Of a DNA stretch of 64,000 nt, positions 28,201 to 35,018 are shown in pieces. Source of the stretch: CAZSWR01 sp964610885 (GTDB lineage Bacteria; Bacteroidota; Ignavibacteria; Kapaibacteriales; UBA2268). A program made the translations under genes and the position numbers. Location of the stretch: assembly GCA_964610885.1 (NCBI GenBank), contig CAZSWR010000001.1:1-64000 (forward strand), read 5' to 3'. Numbering within the stretch: the first letter of the stretch is position 1; each line of letters opens with the position of its first letter. Below the pieces are notes generated by a model. The model was not told the origin of the DNA. It saw only the letters and a list, made by a program, of their open reading frames with translations, and made no database searches.

Positions 28201-28770
28201 CTAACAATCAGAATCGGAATCTTCTGAAGAAGTATGCTTTGATGCTATTTGAATATATTGAATAATCGATGTATGCTGCTTAGCGGTTAATGGCGGTTTG
28301 TAATGAAGAACTGCTGGCCGGACGGATGAAACATTCAGCGAACAGTTTGTACGATCAAAATCAATCGATTGAGCCAATGGGAGAAGGTCTGGCCGATTGG
28401 ACTGCGCAAACACAGCAATAGGCGCCGAAGCCTTTGCAGTAGTTTCGCAGCAATGTTTGGATACGATTACATTTGATTGGCTGCTAATAGAGTTGCAATG
28501 CGAACAATGGTCTTTGGTGTGCAGGTGGGAGTGCTTACGGGCCGAATGCTCATGTTTGGAATGGCAGTCGCTTGGCAATCCGCAACATGCGTCGGGGGCG
28601 TCAGCATGGTCGTCTTCGTGGTGGCAATTACACAATTTGCTCGAGTTAATCGAGTAATGATCCTCGTTGGACAGGTTGCAATGATGATGAAAAACGGTCA
28701 ATCCCAATCCGGTAACGGGGAACGTAACCAAGAGAATAAGAGATATTATATAGTTTACTGACCTTTTCAT
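28201..28770 (-). CDS. His/Cys-rich HYC_CC_PP-like metal protein
   Basis: About 189 residues from ATG 28770; an in-frame TTG at 28818 lies upstream, but the promoter at 28797-28826 fits the shorter start. One membrane or signal segment (MKRSVNYIISLILLVTFPV). The mature part is packed with His and Cys: VFHHHC, CNCHHEDDHADAPDACC, DCHSKHEHSARKHSHLH, HCSHC, KHCCE, and then YKPPL. The order (H)HC ... CC ... PP corresponds to the HYC_CC_PP family of Bacteroidetes, usually next to TonB receptors. Likely a periplasmic metal-binding protein. It opens the minus-strand metal locus, 91 bp before the receptor gene. Confidence 0.78.
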   Translation of the reverse strand: MKRSVNYIISLILLVTFPVTGLGLTVFHHHCNLSNEDHYSINSSKLCNCHHEDDHADAPDACCGLPSDCHSKHEHSARKHSHLHTKDHCSHCNSISSQSNVIVSKHCCETTAKASAPIAVFAQSNRPDLLPLAQSIDFDRTNCSLNVSSVRPAVLHYKPPLTAKQHTSIIQYIQIASKHTSSEDSDSDC

Positions 28771-28796
28771 CGCCCACACTGCAAAAAACAACTTTT

Positions 28797-28826
28797 CAAA
28801 TTTACGGTTATTCTTCAAGAATTCAA
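28797..28826 (-). promoter_or_regulatory. FCB-type promoter of the metal locus
   Basis: On the minus strand: TTG (28826-28824), 19 nt, TAAATTTG (28804-28797). This fits the Bacteroidetes sigma-A pattern TTG-N17-23-TAnnTTTG. Transcription would start about 20 nt before the ATG at 28770. Confidence 0.6.
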
Positions 28827-28973
28827 ACCGTTTCTTAGTTGTATGTACGTATTCTTTAGAAAATGTTACAAGAAAATTCTTGGCTTAAATTGTATTGTGC
28901 GAAAAGTCATTTTTAACAAGCGATAGGAATAATAGGTATTCCATTCTTGGAAGACGCAATGATCAATAAGTAC

Positions 28974-29004
28974 TTGCAATGTTGTTTGAATATTCGTATC
29001 TTTG
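28974..29004 (+). promoter_or_regulatory. FCB-type promoter of the type IX cargo gene
   Basis: TTG (28974-28976), 20 nt, TATCTTTG (28997-29004). It fits the Bacteroidetes promoter pattern and leaves a leader of about 100 nt before the ATG at 29110. Confidence 0.6.
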
Positions 29005-29109
29005 AAACAGAATGAAATTTGTTTTTCAAACGGAGAATGCCTTTGTGAATTGATAGACATGAATAGTAATCGTAAATTTCTATTTTTCTTTATTAATTCG
29101 GAGGGCATT

Positions 29110-30336
29110 ATGAATCGTTTTATTGCTGTTGCATTTCTTTTGCTTACAAACATCGTTTGCGCATTTTCGGCCTCTTCAGTCAAAATCAATAATGCAGGAT
29201 TCTATATTGCAAATATTGATTCTTTAAGTAATGGTAAATGGATTCTTACTGGTATGAATGGCAGCATTTATACATCTGATAATATTTCATCGGCTTTCGC
29301 AAAAAAAATGACATTGGCCAATGCTGCATCGTTCAGGAAGGCAAGTATTGGCAACGATTGGCTTATCAATGTAATGTTGCCTAACTCTATGGCTACGAGA
29401 TTTGTTCGCTATCGCACCGATAAGGATACCGTCGAAATGATAAAATCGCTAAGCAGCCAGCTTTTTTCGTCAGTTACGAGCCAAGGAAACAAAATATTTG
29501 CATCCGGTTCTGTCCTCGTTGGAACTGCGCTTAAAGGTTCGATAATTAGTTCAACCGACGAAGGAAAATCTTGGAAGACAGTACTCCAAACATCGAACTC
29601 CCAGATGATTATGTCCGTTGTTTCCAAAGGCAACGATACGCTCTTGGCCTGCGGCATGAGCGGGTATTTAGCTTTTTCATACGACAAAGGAAACACTTGG
29701 ACCGAAGATTATATCGGGCTGAATGTCGAGTTGAATCAAATATTCTTGTTTGGAAACAGAATAAACATCTCCAGCGAAAAATCGGGCATTTTCTATTATG
29801 ATGATTCTGAAAAGAAATGGATCCAATTGCAGCTGAGCAATCCGATTAATGACGACATATCTCTCGGAATGGTTGGAGACAATCTGTTTATCGTTACGAA
29901 TACTACCGGAACAAAAGGTATTATTATCAGGTACAATTTCGCAACCAAAGAGGACGATGTATTGCTTACCTCGCCGGACGAGTCATTCAGTGCTTTGTAT
30001 GTTAGTGCTCCAGACAAATTCTACATTGGAACCTATTCAGGAAATATAAATGAGATTAGCGGTTTCACTCCTGTTGAGGAAAATACGATTGCTACAGAAA
30101 GAATCCTGAAATCGAACGTGGCCGATAGGGGCCAAATGATGCAGCTCTCTGCCGGAGCAGAGGCAAACTCAAGCAGAATTGATTGGTGCATATTTGATGT
30201 TTTAGGCAATGTAGTTTCAGCAGGTGCATCAGCCGATGCTGATTTCTTCGTTGGAGCGCCAAACGAGAGTGGAAAATACTTCATCCGCATACGCACGGAC
30301 AGGCGCACAGTAATCGAAGGGATTATTGTTCGATAA
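29110..30336 (+). CDS. Secreted YCF48-like protein with type IX sorting domain
   Basis: 408 residues from ATG 29110, chosen because GGAGG lies 5 bp upstream and a clean signal peptide follows (MNRFIAVAFLLLTNIVCAFSA). The body has propeller-like repeats (SSTDEGKSWKTVL, FSYDKGNTWTEDYIG) similar to the larger protein at 19.2-22.4 kb but fewer. The end (DWCIFDVLGNVVSAG...NESGKYFIRIRTDRRTVIEGIIVR) looks like a type A type IX sorting domain. Probably secreted to the cell surface; ligand unknown. A promoter candidate lies 105 bp upstream, divergent from the metal locus. Confidence 0.8.
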   Translation: MNRFIAVAFLLLTNIVCAFSASSVKINNAGFYIANIDSLSNGKWILTGMNGSIYTSDNISSAFAKKMTLANAASFRKASIGNDWLINVMLPNSMATRFVRYRTDKDTVEMIKSLSSQLFSSVTSQGNKIFASGSVLVGTALKGSIISSTDEGKSWKTVLQTSNSQMIMSVVSKGNDTLLACGMSGYLAFSYDKGNTWTEDYIGLNVELNQIFLFGNRINISSEKSGIFYYDDSEKKWIQLQLSNPINDDISLGMVGDNLFIVTNTTGTKGIIIRYNFATKEDDVLLTSPDESFSALYVSAPDKFYIGTYSGNINEISGFTPVEENTIATERILKSNVADRGQMMQLSAGAEANSSRIDWCIFDVLGNVVSAGASADADFFVGAPNESGKYFIRIRTDRRTVIEGIIVR

Positions 30337-30376
30337 GGATTTTGTATTATCTTCCCGACAATTGATTTGTTAGAAT

Positions 30377-30412
30377 GCAGTTGAGACACGGCACATACCA
30401 TGTCTCAACTGC
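30377..30412. terminator. Hairpin between convergent genes
   Basis: Perfect 12-bp stem GCAGTTGAGACA/TGTCTCAACTGC with a 12-nt loop, between the convergent stops at 30336 and 30442. No long T-run follows on either strand, so a bidirectional terminator is likely but not certain. Confidence 0.55.
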
Positions 30413-30441
30413 TATTATCACTGTTCGTGTTCCATTTATTT

Positions 30442-31242
30442 TTATTTATTCAAATGCTTGTACACATCGCGCAAAGAGATCACCAGAGCCACGTTGTGGA
30501 CGCGGACGATATCTGGCGGGTTGGTCATCATTAGCGCATGAATAAAAGCGGTTATCATATCTCGCTCGGCGGGGACGTCGATTCCGAACGTCTTGCCGAT
30601 GAAACTCTTGCGAGATATTCCAAGCAGCGTGGGCACGCCCAGCGACGAGAATTCACTATAATTCTTCAATAATTCCCAATTGTGTTCGGCGGTCTTGCCG
30701 AAGCCGATGCCAATGTCGGCAATAATATCGCGAACGCCGGCAGAGCGGGCGCGTTCGATTTTCGAGCGCAGATTCTCTTTCACCTCTTGGACGACGTTTG
30801 AATAGGAGGGATTGGCCTGCATCGTGCGAGGGACGCCTTGGATGTGCATCAGGCAAAGCGCCAGTCCTCGCTCGGCACAGAGCGAGCCGATTCGCCCGTC
30901 GAAGTCCATTCCGCTAATGTCATTAATCATCGTGGCTCCGGCATCTGCGGCGGCCGATGCGGTTTCTTGTTTTGTCGTATCGATCGAGATCTCAATATTT
31001 GGATACATCTTTCGTATTGCGGCGATCACTGGAACCGTGCGGCGAATTTCTTCGCCGAAGGGCACTTCTTCGGCGCCGGGCCTTGTGCTTTCTCCTCCGA
31101 TGTCGATAATGTCGGCTCCTTGCTCGGCCAGCGAGCAGGCCTGGCGTATGGCATCTTCGGACGAGAAGTATTTACCGCCGTCGGAGAAAGAATCCGGGGT
31201 AACATTGAGGATGCTCATTATTTTAGGGAATTTTACGCTCAT
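30442..31242 (-). CDS. folP: Dihydropteroate synthase
   Basis: 266 residues, normal length. Signature NVTPDSFSDGG (13-23) and the second motif GADIIDIGGESTRPGAEEV; later SIDTTKQETA, INDISGMDFD, DIGIGFGKTAEHNWELL, LLGISRKSFIG. It joins p-aminobenzoate to dihydropterin pyrophosphate in folate synthesis (cytoplasm). Its ATG overlaps the stop of the upstream peptidase gene (TAATG), giving translational coupling. Downstream user of folate in the same window is the MetH/MetF-like fusion protein, though on another operon. Confidence 0.96.
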   Translation of the reverse strand: MSVKFPKIMSILNVTPDSFSDGGKYFSSEDAIRQACSLAEQGADIIDIGGESTRPGAEEVPFGEEIRRTVPVIAAIRKMYPNIEISIDTTKQETASAAADAGATMINDISGMDFDGRIGSLCAERGLALCLMHIQGVPRTMQANPSYSNVVQEVKENLRSKIERARSAGVRDIIADIGIGFGKTAEHNWELLKNYSEFSSLGVPTLLGISRKSFIGKTFGIDVPAERDMITAFIHALMMTNPPDIVRVHNVALVISLRDVYKHLNK

Positions 31243-32033
31243 TATTTCTTCTTCGAGAATTTTTCAGATGCCTTTATAAAAGCTTTGCCGATTTTATTAC
31301 CAAAGGGATTCGATGCGTCCATTCGTTCGGGGTGCCATTCGACGCCGAGCAGGAAAGGTTTGCCCGACGGATCGGCCCACTCCACAGCTTCGATGACGGC
31401 GTCGGGAGCCATTGCGCTCAATTTCAATCCATTTCCGGGCCGTGCAACCGCTTGGTGGTGGTTCGAGTTCACAATCCCATCATCTGCTTTCGTTATGGAG
31501 AATAGCAGGCTGCCTCGGTCCACGTTGATTGCGTGGTCGCAAGTGGGTTCGGTTTTGCATTGGTGAATATGCTTTTCGTCCGGGCCGTACTGAATGTCTG
31601 GTACGAGCGTCCCGCCGTAGTAGATGTTTATCAATTGCTCGCCACGGCAGATGCCGAGAATGGGCATTTGCAATTCAGAGGCCTTTTTGATCAGGGCGAA
31701 GTCCAAAGTGTCGCGTTGGGGTTCGATTTCGCATACGCCGGTGTCTTCGGCCATTCCATAGCGGCCGGGATGGTAGTCGGCGCCGCCAGTGAAAATTATC
31801 CCTGAACAGTATGATAGAGTGTCCAGTGCAGTCGCCATCGGGAGCGCGGACAGATCCACTGTTCGGACGTTCGAGCCGAGAGAGGTGATCCATTCCGTAT
31901 ATCGCAAATATGCGTCGGACCCGGAGGCCTTGGACATAGCAATGAGAATTCCTTTTTCCTTTGCCGAGCATGAAGAAAAGGATACGGAAAGAATAATAAG
32001 CAAAGATAAAACGATTGACAATTTCTTTTTCAT
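31242..32033 (-). CDS. Exported gamma-glutamyl-type hydrolase (peptidase C26, class I glutamine-amidotransferase fold)
   Basis: 263 residues. Lipoprotein-type signal MKKKLSIVLSLLIILSVSFSSC. The PuuD/C26 fold is seen in IIFTGGADYHPGRYG, the nucleophile elbow ILGICRGEQLINIYYGGTL (catalytic Cys), and SNHHQAVARPG and GVEWHPERMD for the His/Glu part. Family members cleave gamma-glutamyl bonds (gamma-glutamyl-GABA, folate polyglutamates). Export as a lipoprotein is unusual for PuuD and suggests action on peptides or polyglutamates in the periplasm. It overlaps folP by one base and follows lpxK by 24 bp. A link to folate through gamma-glutamyl tails is a tempting but unproven inference. Confidence 0.85.
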   Translation of the reverse strand: MKKKLSIVLSLLIILSVSFSSCSAKEKGILIAMSKASGSDAYLRYTEWITSLGSNVRTVDLSALPMATALDTLSYCSGIIFTGGADYHPGRYGMAEDTGVCEIEPQRDTLDFALIKKASELQMPILGICRGEQLINIYYGGTLVPDIQYGPDEKHIHQCKTEPTCDHAINVDRGSLLFSITKADDGIVNSNHHQAVARPGNGLKLSAMAPDAVIEAVEWADPSGKPFLLGVEWHPERMDASNPFGNKIGKAFIKASEKFSKKK

Positions 32034-32057
32034 GGCTTAATGATTGTTTTTATATAT

Positions 32058-33068
32058 TTAATGTAACACACTTTTTAGAAGGTTGGCTACATCGATTTTT
32101 CTGTCTCCGAAATCGGTTTCGATCGGAAGGACAAAACACTGCATACCTTCGTTTGCAAAAATATCAAAAAATTCCGAGGTTTTCACTCTGTCCTTTTCGG
32201 TTGTGATGATTGAACGTGCATTGTGCTTCTTTGCGAATTTGATTATTTTTCGAATATCACGCATCGAATAGGATTTATGGTCGGCGAACCGAAGCAAACC
32301 TTCAATGTGAATACCTTTCTGGCGGAGACTCTCCTCGAACCTCTGAGGATTGGCAATTCCGCTAAATGCTATCGAGTGCGCATCTAAAATGCTTTGCGCG
32401 TTCGCTCCTGATTCGGGGTTTGCAGGCGTTAAACTTGCTGCTCGAGTTTGAAAAGTGATAATTGGGACGCTATTGGGGATGTATTCCTTTGCATTGGCGC
32501 TTATAACTGTTCCGATAGGGACGAGTACAGCATTTGCACGGCTGAGGGCGCTCAACGGTTCGCGGAGCCTGCCCTTGGGGAATTGGTATGGCGAATCTAT
32601 AGTTGCTTGGTCCAATATGACAAGGTCCAAGTCCCGATGCAAACGGCGATGTTGGAAACCGTCATCGACGATGATGCAGTCTGGACGGAATCTTTGGGCC
32701 ATTACTTCGGCAGCCCGGGCTTTGATCTCGTCGGCAATGACCGGTACGCTGCATTTCTCGGCCAGCATTAGCATTTCGTCTCCGGCGTGGAGGGCGTCGG
32801 ACATGATTGCGTGGCCATCGGAAACAATCACTGTGCCGCGTTGCTTTTTCTTGTAGCCACGGCCGATGATGCCCGGCCGGTAACCCATTTCCAGAAGAAT
32901 TTCGCAAATGGCGTGAATCATTGGTGTCTTTCCGGTCCCGCCCATGCTCAGGTTCCCTACGGAAATGACGGGCAGCCCGACATTTTTAATCATCTCCAGC
33001 CCCGAATCGAAACGAGCGTTGCGGCGTCGAACGAAAAAAGCGAATATTTCTGAAAGAAGAGAAAGCAT
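32058..33068 (-). CDS. lpxK: Tetraacyldisaccharide 4'-kinase (lipid A)
   Basis: 336 residues from ATG 33068 (MLSLLSEIFAFFVRRRN); an in-frame ATG at 33098 would add 10 residues, but a TATGTTTG box (33099-33092, minus) overlaps that codon and could be a promoter -7 element, favouring the shorter start. P-loop GNLSMGGTGKTP (about 39-50) with the preceding hydrophobic N-terminal helix; later DDGFQHRRLHRDLDLVILD, a family signature. It phosphorylates lipid A precursor at the 4' position on the inner membrane. First gene of an operon with the C26 lipoprotein and folP. Confidence 0.95.
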   Translation of the reverse strand: MLSLLSEIFAFFVRRRNARFDSGLEMIKNVGLPVISVGNLSMGGTGKTPMIHAICEILLEMGYRPGIIGRGYKKKQRGTVIVSDGHAIMSDALHAGDEMLMLAEKCSVPVIADEIKARAAEVMAQRFRPDCIIVDDGFQHRRLHRDLDLVILDQATIDSPYQFPKGRLREPLSALSRANAVLVPIGTVISANAKEYIPNSVPIITFQTRAASLTPANPESGANAQSILDAHSIAFSGIANPQRFEESLRQKGIHIEGLLRFADHKSYSMRDIRKIIKFAKKHNARSIITTEKDRVKTSEFFDIFANEGMQCFVLPIETDFGDRKIDVANLLKSVLH

Positions 33069-33167
33069 ATAAGAACAATTATAACAAAATACAAACATAT
33101 AATTTACACAAAATTCGTCCTATGGCAAAATCTGAAAAGAATATTTAATCAATGATTTAAAATTTAT

Positions 33168-33202
33168 TTGTTTATTTTTTTATCAAAATTCTTATATATT
33201 TG
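33168..33202 (+). promoter_or_regulatory. Possible FCB-type promoter before the polyacidic protein
   Basis: TATATTTG at 33195-33202 matches the -7 box; the nearest TTG (33168-33170) is 24 nt upstream, one base beyond the usual spacing. A start near 33209 would give a leader of about 54 nt. Confidence 0.45.
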
Positions 33203-33262
33203 TAATCGAATTTTGAACTTGAGTGTAAATGAAAATATTGACTTATTAAATATGAGGTTTCT

Positions 33263-33700
33263 ATGAAATTAAGTGTTGATCTCAACGAAGAGCAAATGCT
33301 ACGTTTGAAAAAACGCACAGAACATATGTCTATCAATCCCGAACAATTCCTTGCTCAATTGCTCGAACCATACACAAATTCGACCGATGAGGAATTCCAG
33401 CTCCTCGAAAACATAGCTAATCAATTCCAAAACGAGATTAATAATCTGGGTTTGGACGAAGATGAAGATGAAGATTGGGACGAAGACGACGAAGATGAAG
33501 ACGAAGATTGGGACGAAGACGAAGAGGAATGGGAAGACGACGAAGAATGGGACGATGACGACGAAGAATGGGAAGAAGATGAAGATTGGGACGAAGACGA
33601 CTGGGACGAAGACGAAGAAGAAGATGACGAAGATTTCGAAGCCGTTAACGAAGCCAAAATCTATTCGCTCCAAGACTCGGTTCTCGAAAGAATCAACTAA
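33263..33700 (+). CDS. Small protein with ribbon-helix-helix-like head and Trp-studded polyacidic tail
   Basis: 145 residues. No known family. Residues 1-62 (KLSVDLNEEQMLRLKKRTEH, then MSINPEQFLAQLLEPY) look like a beta strand and two helices as in CopG/ribbon-helix-helix heads, then a helix to 62. Residues 65-124 consist only of Asp, Glu and Trp: about 53 acidic residues with Trp at 72, 83, 90, 96, 103, 109 and 114. The last 20 residues (AVNEAKIYSLQDSVLERIN) return to normal composition. GAGG lies 5 bp before ATG 33263 and a good terminator follows, so the gene is real and monocistronic. It could be a DNA mimic, a histone-like partner, a metal (Ca) buffer or a ribosome factor; all are guesses. 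Confidence 0.82.
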   Translation: MKLSVDLNEEQMLRLKKRTEHMSINPEQFLAQLLEPYTNSTDEEFQLLENIANQFQNEINNLGLDEDEDEDWDEDDEDEDEDWDEDEEEWEDDEEWDDDDEEWEEDEDWDEDDWDEDEEEDDEDFEAVNEAKIYSLQDSVLERIN

Positions 33701-33726
33701 TACCTTGATTCCTTCCGAAGATATAA

Positions 33727-33756
33727 AAAGCCGGCTTTATTATGTCGGCTTTTTTT
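33727..33756 (+). terminator. Rho-independent terminator of the polyacidic-protein gene
   Basis: Stem AAAGCCG/CGGCTTT followed by T8, 26 bp after the stop at 33700. It separates this gene from rbfA. Confidence 0.85.
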
Positions 33757-33843
33757 TGTATTTTATGTTAGTAGCTTTGTTCGCAAGTCTGCGCCGCAAA
33801 TGCTGCTAATCGCTTTTGAAGTATTATTAATGAAAGATAAAAA

Positions 33844-34248
33844 ATGTCTATACGTAGTGAAAAAGTTGCCGGCGTCATTCAAAAAGCGCTTTACGAACCG
33901 GTCAGAGAACTGGCCCACGAACACCATGCCGGATTGGTTACTATTACATCGGTCAGAATGTCTGGCGACCTGCACATCGCGAAGGTCTATTTCTCGCTAT
34001 ATAGCGGAAAGCTGTCGCCTGCGGAATTTATCGATATTCTCGATAAAAAACAGGGATACCTCCGCTCGCTAATCGGCCGGCAATTGAAACTCCGCTATAC
34101 GCCGGAACTCAAATTCTTCGTGGACGATACCTTAGAGCAAATGGATTATATCCGCCGCCTCATGGACAAAGTGAAGGAAGAGGACAGCACAATCCCTCAT
34201 CACGATTCCGACGAAACCGACGAGGATTCTGATGCTTCGAATAACTAA
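33844..34248 (+). CDS. rbfA: Ribosome-binding factor A
   Basis: 134 residues. KH-like fold typical of RbfA: SIRSEKVAGVIQKALYEPVRELAHEHHAGLVTITSVRMSGDLHIAKVYFSLYS, then IGRQLKLRYTPELKFFVDDTLEQMDYIRRLMDKV. It binds 30S subunits and helps 16S rRNA 5'-end maturation. The C-terminal tail is acidic (EEDSTIPHHDSDETDEDSDASNN). Its end overlaps truB by 17 bases, a widespread rbfA-truB linkage. Confidence 0.95.
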   Translation: MSIRSEKVAGVIQKALYEPVRELAHEHHAGLVTITSVRMSGDLHIAKVYFSLYSGKLSPAEFIDILDKKQGYLRSLIGRQLKLRYTPELKFFVDDTLEQMDYIRRLMDKVKEEDSTIPHHDSDETDEDSDASNN

Positions 34249-34951
34249 ACAGACCGTCGGGTATTTGCCGCAGTTGCTTGCAACGGGCGAACCGCTTGCC
34301 GGATCGGTACTTGTGGATAAAGATTTGGATTGGACTTCGTTCAACGTGGTGGCGAAGCTGCGCGGATTGCTTCATATAAAAAAAATCGGCCATGCCGGCA
34401 CTCTGGATCCGCTGGCCACAGGGCTGCTCATCGTTTGTTTCGGGAAGGCAACGAAAACCATTTCCACAATTCAGTCCCAACCCAAGAAATACCGCGCATT
34501 AGTGAAACTCGGGGCAATAACCGATTCGTTCGACCGCGAATTCGAGGAAAAAGAAATCACTCCGACCGATACGCTAAGCCCAGAGCAAATCGAAGAGGCC
34601 GCGATGAGTTTCGTCGGGAAAATTAAGCAGAAAGCGCCAATGTTCTCGGCGAAAAAAGTCAATGGCGAAAGGCTTTACAAAAAAGCTCGGCGAAACGAAA
34701 CTGTCGAAATAAAGGAATCGGATGTGGAAATATACTCCATCACGATTCTCAGGAACGAGAATCCATTCCTCGAAATCGATGTGGAGTGTTCGAAGGGCAC
34801 GTATATCCGCTCCCTTGCTCGGGACATTGGCGCAAAGCTCGGCGTCGGCGGCTACCTCTACGCCCTGCGGCGCACGCAAATCGGTGCGAATACAGTGGAA
34901 GATGCCCTGACAATCGATGAGATCAAAAAAGTACTCAACCCCGAGAGTTGA
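34232..34951 (+). CDS. truB: tRNA pseudouridine-55 synthase
   Basis: 239 residues. Catalytic motif GHAGTLDPLATGLLIVCFG with the nucleophilic Asp, preceded by LVDKDLDWTSFNVVAKLR; later KAPMFSAKKVNGERLYKKAR and CSKGTYIRSLARDIGAKLG. It makes Psi55 in the T-loop of tRNAs. It is slightly short because it lacks a C-terminal PUA extension, which is common in this phylum. ATG 34232 lies within the 3' end of rbfA, giving translational coupling. Confidence 0.95.
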   Translation: MLRITKQTVGYLPQLLATGEPLAGSVLVDKDLDWTSFNVVAKLRGLLHIKKIGHAGTLDPLATGLLIVCFGKATKTISTIQSQPKKYRALVKLGAITDSFDREFEEKEITPTDTLSPEQIEEAAMSFVGKIKQKAPMFSAKKVNGERLYKKARRNETVEIKESDVEIYSITILRNENPFLEIDVECSKGTYIRSLARDIGAKLGVGGYLYALRRTQIGANTVEDALTIDEIKKVLNPES

Positions 34952-35018
34952 AAAGATTCAGAAGAATCACTTCCATTTGGGCTACCACAAGTCTCACTTT
35001 TCTTCGGAGGCGCGCTTT

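Noticed and set aside
33299..33673. Minus-strand frame of 124 residues opposite the polyacidic gene
   Set aside because: It is the antisense of GAC/GAA repeats, giving a Phe/Val run; no ribosome-binding site and no promoter.
34952..35018. SAM or cobalamin riboswitch before the methionine-synthesis fusion gene
   Set aside because: Only 67 bp separate it from truB, too short for either, and no conserved core is present.
34917..35018. Longer N-terminus for the homocysteine methyltransferase fusion
   Set aside because: It overlaps truB and has no similarity to the family; the ATG at 35019 has a strong ribosome-binding site.
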